DNA of 37,018 nt from Bacteroidota bacterium (GCA_025963485.1 JAOQAO010000081.1:1-37018), one strand, 5' to 3'. Shown: positions 9,598 through 18,107, numbered from the stretch's first letter. The notes: generated by a model not told the origin, from the sequence alone. Program-made: numbers and translations.

Positions 9598-10428
9598 ATG
9601 AGGTTCTTATGTAGTTTGTCGATCATCGTGCTATGCCTGCTCTGCTCATCGTGCCGCCAGCGCGCGCATGGCCGGAGGGTCATGACCACCGAAGATTCAC
9701 TAAGGAGGGCTGCGGCCATCATAGAGGCGACACACCTGTCTGACATGGAGAAGGTCAGGGAAGACTTCGAAGGGCCGGTAGCTGCGACAGGCACCGGAGA
9801 AGTATCCCGCGGAGATGCATTTAAAACCGATGCACTGGATGACTTTACGAAAGCGATCATACGGTCATTCGAGAAGTACAACGGCAAGCTAACCCAGGCG
9901 ATGAAGGACTCCACCACCGCCTTTGGCGTACTGATGAGCAGGTTTAGCGTACAGGACTCCCTGCATAAATATATGGCGGCCACCTACTCCCGTGATGGGC
10001 ACCTGCTGACCTTCCACTCAGAGATCACGCAGGACGACAGGCATAAGCTGGCCTGGGACCTTTATTTCGACAAAGGCAAGCTCATCTATTTCCATGAACG
10101 ACATTCTTATACTATCGAGGATGATGAGCAGGATGCGCTCACGGACGATTCTTATTTTATCTCAGCAGGCAGGGTGCTATACTCATACAGGGATGATGGC
10201 CATGCGCAGCATCAGCGGGACCATATGGACCTGATACATGTGACACGCTATTCACTCCGGGGCGATGTGGCAGGGCATGCAGCGAAGGCATTTGAGATTT
10301 TTCAGATAGACTATGCAGGCCTGCTGATGCAACCTCTGGAGTCGATGGTCTACACACCTGCGGTGCGGATACCGATGCCCGAAATCCCCGTGGATAAGAA
10401 AGTTCCTACGCGGGGTGTAGGATTCTAA
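9598..10428 (+). CDS. Hypothetical lipoprotein
   Basis: Start MRFLCSLSIIVLCLLCSSCRQ with lipobox. Confidence 0.7.
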   Translation: MRFLCSLSIIVLCLLCSSCRQRAHGRRVMTTEDSLRRAAAIIEATHLSDMEKVREDFEGPVAATGTGEVSRGDAFKTDALDDFTKAIIRSFEKYNGKLTQAMKDSTTAFGVLMSRFSVQDSLHKYMAATYSRDGHLLTFHSEITQDDRHKLAWDLYFDKGKLIYFHERHSYTIEDDEQDALTDDSYFISAGRVLYSYRDDGHAQHQRDHMDLIHVTRYSLRGDVAGHAAKAFEIFQIDYAGLLMQPLESMVYTPAVRIPMPEIPVDKKVPTRGVGF

Positions 10429-10486
10429 TCATGTAAAAGCCTGACTCTCCGGAACCCGGAACCTGTGTAGTATTCAGCTTTAGAGG

Positions 10487-10519
10487 AACCCTCAAAGGGT
10501 TTCAAACCCTTTGAGGGTT
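10487..10519. repeat. Nested palindrome / likely bidirectional terminator
   Basis: AACCCTCAAAGGGTTT-C-AAACCCTTTGAGGGTT, 16 bp perfect arms; each arm also contains its own ACCCT/AGGGT mini-hairpin; lies between convergent genes. Confidence 0.8.
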
Positions 10520-10555
10520 ATGCCACTGGCAAGGCTAATACTAATGATCAACTAT

Positions 10556-11416
10556 TCACTCTTCTATCTTAGTAGTGTCTGTCATGACCCTGGTGAGGCG
10601 GCAGGGAGGGCCCTCGCCGAGCGGATATATCCTGATCATATTATCTTTGATACGATAGCTGTATGAGTGCGACTCAGACACACCGTGCGTGTCAAAAAAC
10701 TCCATGTAATCCAGTGTGTCTTTCTGCGCCAGGATATCCGTATTGATATCAAAGGAGTCATAGGTGGGAGAACCGGCGAGCCTGCCGGTATTGACCGGAT
10801 CAAAGATGATCTGCGATGAGCCGAATATGAGTGCCGGGTCGACGGTTGTATATGCTCCTTTGAAAAGAGCTTGGGTCGTGTAATGCCTCAGGACATAATC
10901 TATGGGCCGGCCCTTATATACGGCATCGAAATAACTAAACCTGATACTGTCAGACCCCAGCGTATAGAAGGTCATAAATGCACTATCGATCCGCGCACCG
11001 GTTATATTGTCGCTTGCGGCGGTCTCGCTATCTGTGGCCTTGCGCTGTCCGGCATAGTAGCGCCCGGTAGAGTCGGTTTTGCCCAGGTATATCCAGATGC
11101 CATTGTCTTCCACACCTTTGAGCAAGCCGGTGAGGTAAAGTGTATCATGGCTCTCACGCGTGGAGTCAGCGCTGAAACTCAGCAGTCCGTCTATATGTGC
11201 CGATGAGTGATAGGGCGAATGTGACCCTGCCAGGCTGTGCGTATATTCATATGAGATCCACGAGCCTTGCAGTTTGCGTAGTATAGCGGAGATGGCGGTA
11301 TTGACGGTTCTCTGCCCCGCAGGAGGTGCTGTATGATGGCAGCATGCCAGGAGTAGCATGCATGCGCAGGATATAAGGATAGCCGGTAGGGCTTTGTATT
11401 TTACGTGTTGGGTCAT
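10556..11416 (-). CDS. Hypothetical lipoprotein
   Basis: 286 aa; lipobox ISCACMLLLACCHH. Confidence 0.7.
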   Translation of the reverse strand: MTQHVKYKALPAILISCACMLLLACCHHTAPPAGQRTVNTAISAILRKLQGSWISYEYTHSLAGSHSPYHSSAHIDGLLSFSADSTRESHDTLYLTGLLKGVEDNGIWIYLGKTDSTGRYYAGQRKATDSETAASDNITGARIDSAFMTFYTLGSDSIRFSYFDAVYKGRPIDYVLRHYTTQALFKGAYTTVDPALIFGSSQIIFDPVNTGRLAGSPTYDSFDINTDILAQKDTLDYMEFFDTHGVSESHSYSYRIKDNMIRIYPLGEGPPCRLTRVMTDTTKIEE

Positions 11417-11631
11417 CCGGGGTATGGATCATACAGGGACATATTAAATCCCTGTACCATGTAAATATTAAAAGAAACTCCTTAATTCCAAATTATTAGA
11501 AAACTGCCCTGTGGAGAACTGTGTATGATAAACTGGAGGGAAAGGTTTTTCATACCGGATGGCACTATAGAGGATTATGGTTGCTTACAGCAATTGTTTA
11601 AATATTTTCAGGAGTGTTTGGTGTTTTAAAA

Positions 11632-11657
11632 TATTAATCGTAATATTACGATTAATA
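11632..11657. promoter_or_regulatory. Putative ArsR operator 1
   Basis: 26 bp perfect palindrome TATTAATCGTAATATTACGATTAATA ending 6 bp before the arsR ATG at 11664. Confidence 0.85.
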
Positions 11658-11663
11658 ATCACA

Positions 11664-11996
11664 ATGGGAGCTACCAAATCAGAAGAATTTTCCGTTAGGG
11701 ACAATAGGACAGCCAAATATGCCAAGGCTTTGTCCCATCCTGCGCGTGTAGCTATCCTCAAGCTGCTGATCCAGAAACAGGCATGTATATGTGGTGATAT
11801 AGTAGAAGAATTGCCTCTATCTCAGAGTACGGTATCACAGCATCTCAAAGAGCTCAAAGAAGCAGGTCTCATCAAGGGCGATATAGAGGGAGCTAAGGTC
11901 TGCTATTGTATAGATGAGAAGGAATGGAACGTCGCGAAGAACTACATCAGTGAGTTATTTGCGTCCTATATCCCATCAGCGGATAAATGTTGCTGA
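11664..11996 (+). CDS. arsR: ArsR/SmtB family transcriptional regulator
   Basis: w[49 protein letters not shown]; CxC in the recognition-helix region, C-terminal CC. Confidence 0.92.
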   Translation: MGATKSEEFSVRDNRTAKYAKALSHPARVAILKLLIQKQACICGDIVEELPLSQSTVSQHLKELKEAGLIKGDIEGAKVCYCIDEKEWNVAKNYISELFASYIPSADKCC

Positions 11997-12014
11997 TATT
12001 TTTTTGTTTAAATC

Positions 12015-12032
12015 AATCGTAATATTACGATT
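12015..12032. promoter_or_regulatory. Putative ArsR operator 2
   Basis: 18 bp perfect palindrome AATCGTAATATTACGATT, identical core to operator 1, 21 bp before the arsM ATG. Confidence 0.85.
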
Positions 12033-12053
12033 TTAATATAAAAACCAAATACA

Positions 12054-12890
12054 ATGCAAACAGACGAACAGATCAAAGACATAGTGAGGCAGAAATACAG
12101 CGGGATCGCTACACAGGACAAAGGCAGCAACCAGGCCTCATGCTGCGGTGCAGGCGGCTGCTCCACGGAGGTGTACAACATCATGACGGATGACTATGCC
12201 GCTGTGAAAGGCTACAATCCACAGGCCGACCTCGGTCTCGGCTGCGGACTGCCGACGCAGTTCGCTAAGATCAAAAAGGGCGACACCGTCATCGACCTCG
12301 GCAGCGGCGCGGGCAATGACTGCTTTGTCGCACGGGCAGAGGCCGGCGAGACGGGCCGCGTCATCGGCATAGATTTCACTCCCGCCATGATAGATAGAGC
12401 ACGTGTCAATGCAGAGAAGCTGGGCTTTAATAATATTGAGTTCCGCCAGGGAGATATAGAAAAGATGCCCGTGACCTCTGCTATCGCCGATGTGGTGGTG
12501 AGCAACTGCGTCCTCAATCTGGTGCCCAATAAGGATAATGTGTTTAAAGAAATAGCGCGCGTACTGAAAGCCGGAGGGCACTTTAGCATATCGGACGTTG
12601 TGCTCGTGGGCGACCTGCCGGAGAATCTGCGCAAAGATGCCGAGATGTATGCAGGCTGCGTATCAGGCGCGATACAGAAAGCTGACTATATGGAACTCAT
12701 CCGCGCAAATGGTTTCCAGAATATCACTATCCAGAAAGAGAAAGAGATCATCATACCTGATGATATACTGGCCAACTATCTCAATGCCGGTGAAATAAAT
12801 ACCTTTAAGTCAGGAGCCACAGGCATCTTCAGCATCACCGTATATGCGGAGAAGGCAAAGGAATGCTGCGGGACAGATTGCTGTAAATAA
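12054..12890 (+). CDS. arsM: Arsenite S-adenosylmethionine methyltransferase
   Basis: SAM motif VIDLGSGAGNDC; CCGAGGCSTEVYN; Cys positions in LGLGCGLPT, VSNCVLNL, YAGCVSGA; C-terminal CCGTDCCK; ars context. Confidence 0.9.
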   Translation: MQTDEQIKDIVRQKYSGIATQDKGSNQASCCGAGGCSTEVYNIMTDDYAAVKGYNPQADLGLGCGLPTQFAKIKKGDTVIDLGSGAGNDCFVARAEAGETGRVIGIDFTPAMIDRARVNAEKLGFNNIEFRQGDIEKMPVTSAIADVVVSNCVLNLVPNKDNVFKEIARVLKAGGHFSISDVVLVGDLPENLRKDAEMYAGCVSGAIQKADYMELIRANGFQNITIQKEKEIIIPDDILANYLNAGEINTFKSGATGIFSITVYAEKAKECCGTDCCK

Positions 12891-12892
12891 AT

Positions 12893-13309
12893 ATGAAGAA
12901 GATACTCGTACTATGTACCGGCAATAGCTGCCGCAGCCAGATAGCAGAGGGCTACCTAAAACACTATGCAGGTGACCGCGCGGAAGTGTATAGCGCGGGC
13001 ATCGAGGCACACGGTATCAATCCCCGCGCCATAGCGGTGATGCGAGAGGACGGCATAGATATATCCGCACATACATCAGACGTGATGGATCGCTACCTCG
13101 GTGTAGGCTTTGACTACGTGATCACCGTCTGCGACAATGCGCGTGAGCGCTGTCCTTACTTCCCTTCCTCAGCACAACAGCTTCATCACAACTTCCCCGA
13201 TCCGGCGAAAGCACAAGGCACGGAAGAAGAGATCATGCAGGAGTTTCGCCGGGTGAGGGATATGATCAAAGCTTACTGCGAGAGTTTTGTGGGAGAAAAC
13301 TTAAAGTGA
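12893..13309 (+). CDS. arsC: Arsenate reductase, low-molecular-weight phosphatase (thioredoxin) family
   Basis: MKKILVLCTGNSCRSQIAEGYL P-loop; VITVCDNARERCPYFP. Confidence 0.9.
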   Translation: MKKILVLCTGNSCRSQIAEGYLKHYAGDRAEVYSAGIEAHGINPRAIAVMREDGIDISAHTSDVMDRYLGVGFDYVITVCDNARERCPYFPSSAQQLHHNFPDPAKAQGTEEEIMQEFRRVRDMIKAYCESFVGENLK

Positions 13310-13327
13310 ACAGTAAATCAGGAATAT

Positions 13328-13373
13328 AGGAAATCGGGTAATACAGATCGACTGTTTTCCGGATTTCCTTTTT
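13328..13373 (+). terminator. Putative intrinsic terminator between arsC and the MIP channel gene
   Basis: AGGAAATC ... GATTTCCT with inner ACAG/CTGT pairing, followed by TTTTT. Confidence 0.6.
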
Positions 13374-13388
13374 ACTCCTGAAAAAAAT

Positions 13389-13396
13389 TACCTTTA
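13389..13396 (+). promoter_or_regulatory. Putative -7 box for the MIP channel gene
   Basis: TACCTTTA, resembles Bacteroidota TAnnTTTG; 15 bp upstream of ATG at 13412. Confidence 0.35.
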
Positions 13397-13411
13397 GTCC
13401 AAACTATATAT

Positions 13412-14077
13412 ATGAGGAATTATATCTCTGAGGTGCTGGGGACTTTTGCTATTGTATTTTTCGGGACGGGCGTAGTGGTCGTCAATCAGGAGACACACGG
13501 CGTAGTGACCCATACTGGTATCTGCATCGTGTGGGGGCTGGTGGTGATGTCGATGATCTATGCATTGGGCCGCGTGTCAGGTGCGCACTTCAATCCCGCA
13601 GTGACCATCGGTTTCGCTGTCGCGAAAAAATTCCCGTGGGCACAGGTACCTCTGTATATACTCAGTCAGGTCATAGGAGCGCTGATTGCCAGCGGCACAC
13701 TGAAGCTGATGTTCCCCGCCAATGAAATGCTCGGTTCTACCAATCCCGCAGGCAGCGACCTGCAATCATTTATATTGGAATTCATACTGACCTTTGTCCT
13801 CATGGTGGTCATCATGCGTGTGGCTTATGGCTCGAAGGAGCAGGGCATGTTCGCGGGACTGGCTATCAGTTCTGTGGTCGCACTGGAGGCGCTATTCGCC
13901 GGACCGGTGAGCGGCGCTTCGATGAATCCTGCGCGGTCATTTGCCCCGGCCCTGGTATCGATGCATCTCAGCCATGTATGGATCTATCTGCTCGCGCCCA
14001 CCATCGGCAGTATCGCGGCTGTGTTCTTTGATATGTGGCTGGGAGATGATGAGGTGAAGACCGAAGAGATCGGTTGA
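13412..14077 (+). CDS. MIP/aquaporin family channel, AqpS-like by context
   Basis: Two NPA motifs (HFNPAVT and SMNPARSFAPAL), six hydrophobic segments, downstream of arsRMC. Confidence 0.9.
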   Translation: MRNYISEVLGTFAIVFFGTGVVVVNQETHGVVTHTGICIVWGLVVMSMIYALGRVSGAHFNPAVTIGFAVAKKFPWAQVPLYILSQVIGALIASGTLKLMFPANEMLGSTNPAGSDLQSFILEFILTFVLMVVIMRVAYGSKEQGMFAGLAISSVVALEALFAGPVSGASMNPARSFAPALVSMHLSHVWIYLLAPTIGSIAAVFFDMWLGDDEVKTEEIG

Positions 14078-14089
14078 TATAATAAGGTT

Positions 14090-14097
14090 TACTTTCG
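14090..14097 (+). promoter_or_regulatory. Putative -7 box
   Basis: TACTTTCG upstream of ATG 14124; same box as at 201-208. Confidence 0.35.
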
Positions 14098-14123
14098 CCG
14101 GATCAAATCAACATCCATTTATC

Positions 14124-15140
14124 ATGCGGACCCTCCTCATTCTCGCCTTATCTATCAGCAGCCTCCTCAGCAGGTGTACCAATGGCGAGAGCCAGAAATA
14201 CTACGACAGCGGCTACGCCAAATACAAGCAGAAGGATTATGCAGGTTCGGTCAGAGACTACAATAAGGCGATAGAACTCCGTCCGGATTTTGCACTGGCA
14301 TATAATAACCGCGGCCTGTCCCGCAAGATGATGAAGGATTATGACCGCGCGATGGCAGATTACAACAAGGCCCTGGAGCTAAATCCTGATCTGTCCAAAG
14401 CATATAGCAACAGGGGCCTGCTCAAACACGACATGCATGACAATGCGGGCGGGCTCGCCGACTGCGATAAGGCAATAAAGATTGACCCTTTGTCTGCTAC
14501 GATATTCAATAATCGCGGGCTGTGCCATGAGGGGCTGGGGGATTTCCAGCTCGCGCTATCGGATTACAGCAGGGCGCTGGAACTCGACTCCAACCTTTCC
14601 CTGGTTTATAACAACAGGGGCTACACACTGCATGCGATGGGGCAAGACTCAGCGGCTATCGTAGATTATGATAAGGCTATCAGCATGGACCCCACCGATG
14701 CCTATCCGTTTAATAACAGGGGACTATCCAAACACGGGCTCAAAAATTATGCAGGGGCCATAGCGGATTATAATAAGGCAATAGAACTGGAGCCTGAGCT
14801 GGATGCGGCATACAATAACCGCGGACTGTCCGAATACCATCTGGAGCAGTATGACGAGGCGCAAAAAGACTATTCGCGTTCACTGGAGCTCAATCCGAAA
14901 AATGCACAGGCAAACAACAACCAGGGATTACTGAAATATTCACGTGGGGATTTTAAAGGTGCTTTGGCCGATTTTGAAAAGGCGGTCAGTCAGGATAGCA
15001 CACAGGCCATCAGCTACTGTAACAGGGCTCTCGCAAAACTCAAGCTCGGGCAAAAGGAAAGCGGGCTGAAAGATATGTACAAGTATAAGGCGCTGGGCCA
15101 TCCGGATGCCGATGAGATCATCCGGGCATATTGGAAATAG
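14124..15140 (+). CDS. TPR repeat lipoprotein
   Basis: About nine 34-aa TPR units with NNRGLS / DYNKAIELxP signatures; N-terminal signal with Cys. Confidence 0.88.
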   Translation: MRTLLILALSISSLLSRCTNGESQKYYDSGYAKYKQKDYAGSVRDYNKAIELRPDFALAYNNRGLSRKMMKDYDRAMADYNKALELNPDLSKAYSNRGLLKHDMHDNAGGLADCDKAIKIDPLSATIFNNRGLCHEGLGDFQLALSDYSRALELDSNLSLVYNNRGYTLHAMGQDSAAIVDYDKAISMDPTDAYPFNNRGLSKHGLKNYAGAIADYNKAIELEPELDAAYNNRGLSEYHLEQYDEAQKDYSRSLELNPKNAQANNNQGLLKYSRGDFKGALADFEKAVSQDSTQAISYCNRALAKLKLGQKESGLKDMYKYKALGHPDADEIIRAYWK

Positions 15141-15168
15141 CACTTCGTTCCGGTCCCGTTCGGGACAT

Positions 15169-15208
15169 ATACCCTACGTAAAAATCACCTTTTTTGGGTA
15201 TTTTTTTT
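15169..15208 (+). terminator. Intrinsic terminator, preceded by the short hairpin GTCCCGTTCGGGAC (15153-15166)
   Basis: ATACCC ... GGGTAT followed by a run of eight T. Confidence 0.65.
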
Positions 15209-15319
15209 CTAAAGTATATACTGTTCATTTACTGTGTGTTTATGGGATGATCTCCCATGAGCAGAGCTAGAGGATATTGATGTGTAAATGGAACTATTTA
15301 TAACAGTTAAATATTGCTT

Positions 15320-16402
15320 ATGGCCGGGACATCACCCTTTCATGATCGACTGCAGGACCTGCGGGATGCTGCAGCATATGATCCGACAGTTTCGTTCACT
15401 GCTAAGAATGAACGCGCGCTTGCAGACAAGCTGATCCTCTCATTTCCCTATTCGCGAAAAAAGCTGTACGATAATATGGCTGCCGGCGTGATATCGGTGT
15501 TCAATGACTATCCCATGCGGAAGGACAAGGCCTATGCTCAAAGCGACCTCTCCGGCCTCATCAAAAACCTGAAAACAGGACTGCCGCGCAAAGCGCCGCT
15601 CTATATACGCGCAGGCAAGAGCCGCACAAAATATAAAGTAACTGTAGATGAGACGATCCGCAAATGGCAGCGCGGTAAAGCAGTGTTCGGCGTGACGGAC
15701 CTGCATTTTCGCGGGACTAAATTTTATGACATGGTCGATGCTGAGTCATTGAGTTATTTCAACCTGCTTTGCGATTGCCCGGAGAATGTATCCTTTCTGG
15801 AGATGCTGACGCTGGTGATCAGCTCCAAAGGGATATTCAGCGATTCGCATTCTGATGATGGAGATGGGAGCAATCACTGTTTCGTCGGCAAGAAGGTCTG
15901 GCTGGCATGGGACAGAGCCGAGGGGCAGAAGAAAGGATTGGAGGATTGTACATATGACAATGTGATGGACCAGGCGGCCTTTGATATGGATGCTTTTCTT
16001 TCGCTTCGTTCGTCGAGGTGGTTTGTGATCTCGGAAAATGAAACGCTGTTCATGCCCGGCAATTTTTCGCACAAAGTGATCACTATAGAATCCTATATAG
16101 GGTTTGGAAGTTTTTATGTGACCATGCCCGGCTATCTCAATACGATCAAGCGATGGACCCTCCGCGACACCTCTGATGTCAAGGGCGACTTCATAAAGAT
16201 CATGAACAAAACTGTTCTGTCTAAACTGAAAAGATTGCGGAGTGCGCAGCAAAGGAAACAGGATGAACTGGGCCTCCATTATCTTAAAGATGCACTGGGA
16301 TCATGGTCGCAGGATCTGGCCAAACCGGATGTGAAACGGCTTAGCAGCAATGCAGTGTTCACAGAATTTTTGAATACAGCTACGGAGCTGCTGGTGAAAT
16401 AA
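15320..16402 (+). CDS. JmjC/cupin-like (putative Fe(II)/2OG-dependent) protein
   Basis: HSD at 15848-15856 (HxD), GSNHCFVGKKVWLAWD, ETLFMPGNFSHKVI with distal His at 16070-16072, followed by IGFGSFYV: JmjC-type HxD...H arrangement. Confidence 0.6.
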   Translation: MAGTSPFHDRLQDLRDAAAYDPTVSFTAKNERALADKLILSFPYSRKKLYDNMAAGVISVFNDYPMRKDKAYAQSDLSGLIKNLKTGLPRKAPLYIRAGKSRTKYKVTVDETIRKWQRGKAVFGVTDLHFRGTKFYDMVDAESLSYFNLLCDCPENVSFLEMLTLVISSKGIFSDSHSDDGDGSNHCFVGKKVWLAWDRAEGQKKGLEDCTYDNVMDQAAFDMDAFLSLRSSRWFVISENETLFMPGNFSHKVITIESYIGFGSFYVTMPGYLNTIKRWTLRDTSDVKGDFIKIMNKTVLSKLKRLRSAQQRKQDELGLHYLKDALGSWSQDLAKPDVKRLSSNAVFTEFLNTATELLVK

Positions 16403-16447
16403 CTACTTTTTGCTATAATATCATCTGTCAATAAATTAAAATTAGAA

Positions 16448-17398
16448 ATGAAGCATATCCTTTTCTCGATCGTAGTGGTCAGCTGTGTGTCTCTGTCTGC
16501 CATGGCATCAAAGGCCGGTGATACGAGCTCGATAGTCACCTTTGCTATCATAGGAGACTATGGTAGCGGCGACACCAATGAGCTGCATGTGGCCAATATG
16601 GTCGATGGCTGGAACCCGGAGTTCATCATCACCGTCGGCGACAATAGCTATGACGATGACAGTGGTGATAACCTGGATATCAACGTAGGGAGGTATTACG
16701 GCAAGTATATCTACAATCCGAAAAATCCCAAGGTCCACTCAGACCCGAAAGGCAAAGCTTCTTTGCAAAAGAAAAACCTCTTTTTCCCATGCATGGGAAA
16801 TCACGATGCAAAAAATGAAGCATCCTTTACTAACTACCTCGCTTATTTCGATGTGCCAAAGAACTATACTTTCTCGTGGGGGCCTTGTTCCTTTTATTTT
16901 TTCTATAGCGGCCCGCATGGCCATGCCAGTGGCAACGGAGAGTTTGATGCAGAGACCAAGGCCTATATCAATTCGTCGCTTAGCTCTAAAACTGCGGGCG
17001 ATAGTTTTAAGCTGGTCTTCTTTCATCATCCGCCTCATAGCTCCAATATGATGGGCAATCCAAAGATCAATGCTGCATTTGATTTTGATACAATGAATGT
17101 CGACGCCGTGATCTGTGGACATGAGCATCAGTATGAGCGTATCTCACATGCCAGGCCCGGCGTGACGCCGATATATGTGGTCAATGGATCAGGAGGGGCG
17201 GAGCTCACACCGGACAGCCAGATCAGCAGGAGAGCATTAGGTCCGGACCTTGTCAGCAGCTTCCTGGACAATCACCACTTCGGCGCTGTCAAAGCGACGC
17301 TCATCACTACATCAATGAATAAGGTGCTGCATTTCGAATATTATACTGTAGATGGCCAGGGCTCGCATCTGGTGGATCAGTATTTTTTGGAGAAGTGA
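16448..17398 (+). CDS. Secreted metallophosphoesterase, purple acid phosphatase-like
   Basis: AIIGDYGSG, VGDNSYDDD, CMGNHDAKN, FFHHPPHSS, ICGHEHQYER calcineurin-like motifs; signal peptide. Confidence 0.9.
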   Translation: MKHILFSIVVVSCVSLSAMASKAGDTSSIVTFAIIGDYGSGDTNELHVANMVDGWNPEFIITVGDNSYDDDSGDNLDINVGRYYGKYIYNPKNPKVHSDPKGKASLQKKNLFFPCMGNHDAKNEASFTNYLAYFDVPKNYTFSWGPCSFYFFYSGPHGHASGNGEFDAETKAYINSSLSSKTAGDSFKLVFFHHPPHSSNMMGNPKINAAFDFDTMNVDAVICGHEHQYERISHARPGVTPIYVVNGSGGAELTPDSQISRRALGPDLVSSFLDNHHFGAVKATLITTSMNKVLHFEYYTVDGQGSHLVDQYFLEK

Positions 17399-17485
17399 TT
17401 CCCACCCCACTATTTTTTCCTTATTCCCCCTAATCTATTTTCCCTGCGCACGTACATTGCGCAGCAAGGGGCTAATCTTGCTGTC

Positions 17486-17541
17486 CACCCACCCCGTATT
17501 ATGATTTGCCTTCGTCAGCAGTTGATACGCGGGGATGGGTG
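17486..17541 (+). promoter_or_regulatory. Structured leader candidate
   Basis: CACCCACCCCGTAT (17486-17499) pairs with ATACGCGGGGATGGGTG (17525-17541) with small bulges; 42 nt upstream of ATG 17584. Confidence 0.5.
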
Positions 17542-17583
17542 TCTATGACAATGGATACTTCATAAATCATAAATAACAACGCC

Positions 17584-17997
17584 ATGCTAAGAGAAAATAA
17601 CAGTGACCACCACAGCATTCCACATTACTATGTTTATCCGGGCCTGGGCACGGTGAGCGTGCGTACAGTGCAGAGCTGCTATTCACCCGAGGAGCGGATG
17701 GACTTTATCATGAAAGTCATCAAACAGGAGTTTGAGAAACGCTTTGTACTCGATGAGGAGAAGATGTATAACGGCTCCCGGGAGATGCCGCATGCATTGG
17801 CACGTATGTGTTTTTATTATTTCACCCGGAAGCAATGCCCTACGCTGACGCTGCATGAGATAGCCCGTGCGTTCCCCGCTTTGCGCCAGCATCATACTAC
17901 ACTGCTGCATGCCTTTCATGCCATTCAGAATATGATCGACACCAGAGATTCAATGTATTATGATGCGATCATGGCTATCGACGAAAAATTAAGGTGA
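17584..17997 (+). CDS. Standalone DnaA domain IV-like (Bac_DnaA_C / Trp-repressor-like HTH) protein
   Basis: VLDEEKMYNGSREMPHALARMCFYYFTRKQCPTLTLHEIARAFPALRQHHTTLLHAFHAIQNMI aligns by eye with the DnaA C-terminal domain including the RDHTTVLHA-type signature. Confidence 0.7.
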   Translation: MLRENNSDHHSIPHYYVYPGLGTVSVRTVQSCYSPEERMDFIMKVIKQEFEKRFVLDEEKMYNGSREMPHALARMCFYYFTRKQCPTLTLHEIARAFPALRQHHTTLLHAFHAIQNMIDTRDSMYYDAIMAIDEKLR

Positions 17998-18107
17998 CCG
18001 GTATCTCCTTTGGGGAAATAAAACAACAGCATGGTGATTTAATATGGTACATATTTTGCAAGAGAATAGGTGGGACATTATCTATTTCATCTCATAAAAT
18101 AAAAGTC

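Noticed and set aside
9195-9983. 262 aa minus-strand ORF
   Set aside because: Spans the start of a T9SS gene and the antisense of a lipoprotein gene; no signal or domain; treated as a shadow ORF.
14124-15140. Possible DNA tandem repeat or CRISPR-like periodicity
   Set aside because: About 102 bp periodicity is explained by 34 aa TPR units; no direct repeats with unique spacers.
15746-16279. 177 aa minus-strand ORF antisense to the JmjC-like gene
   Set aside because: The plus-strand frame carries the JmjC-type motifs; the antisense frame has none.
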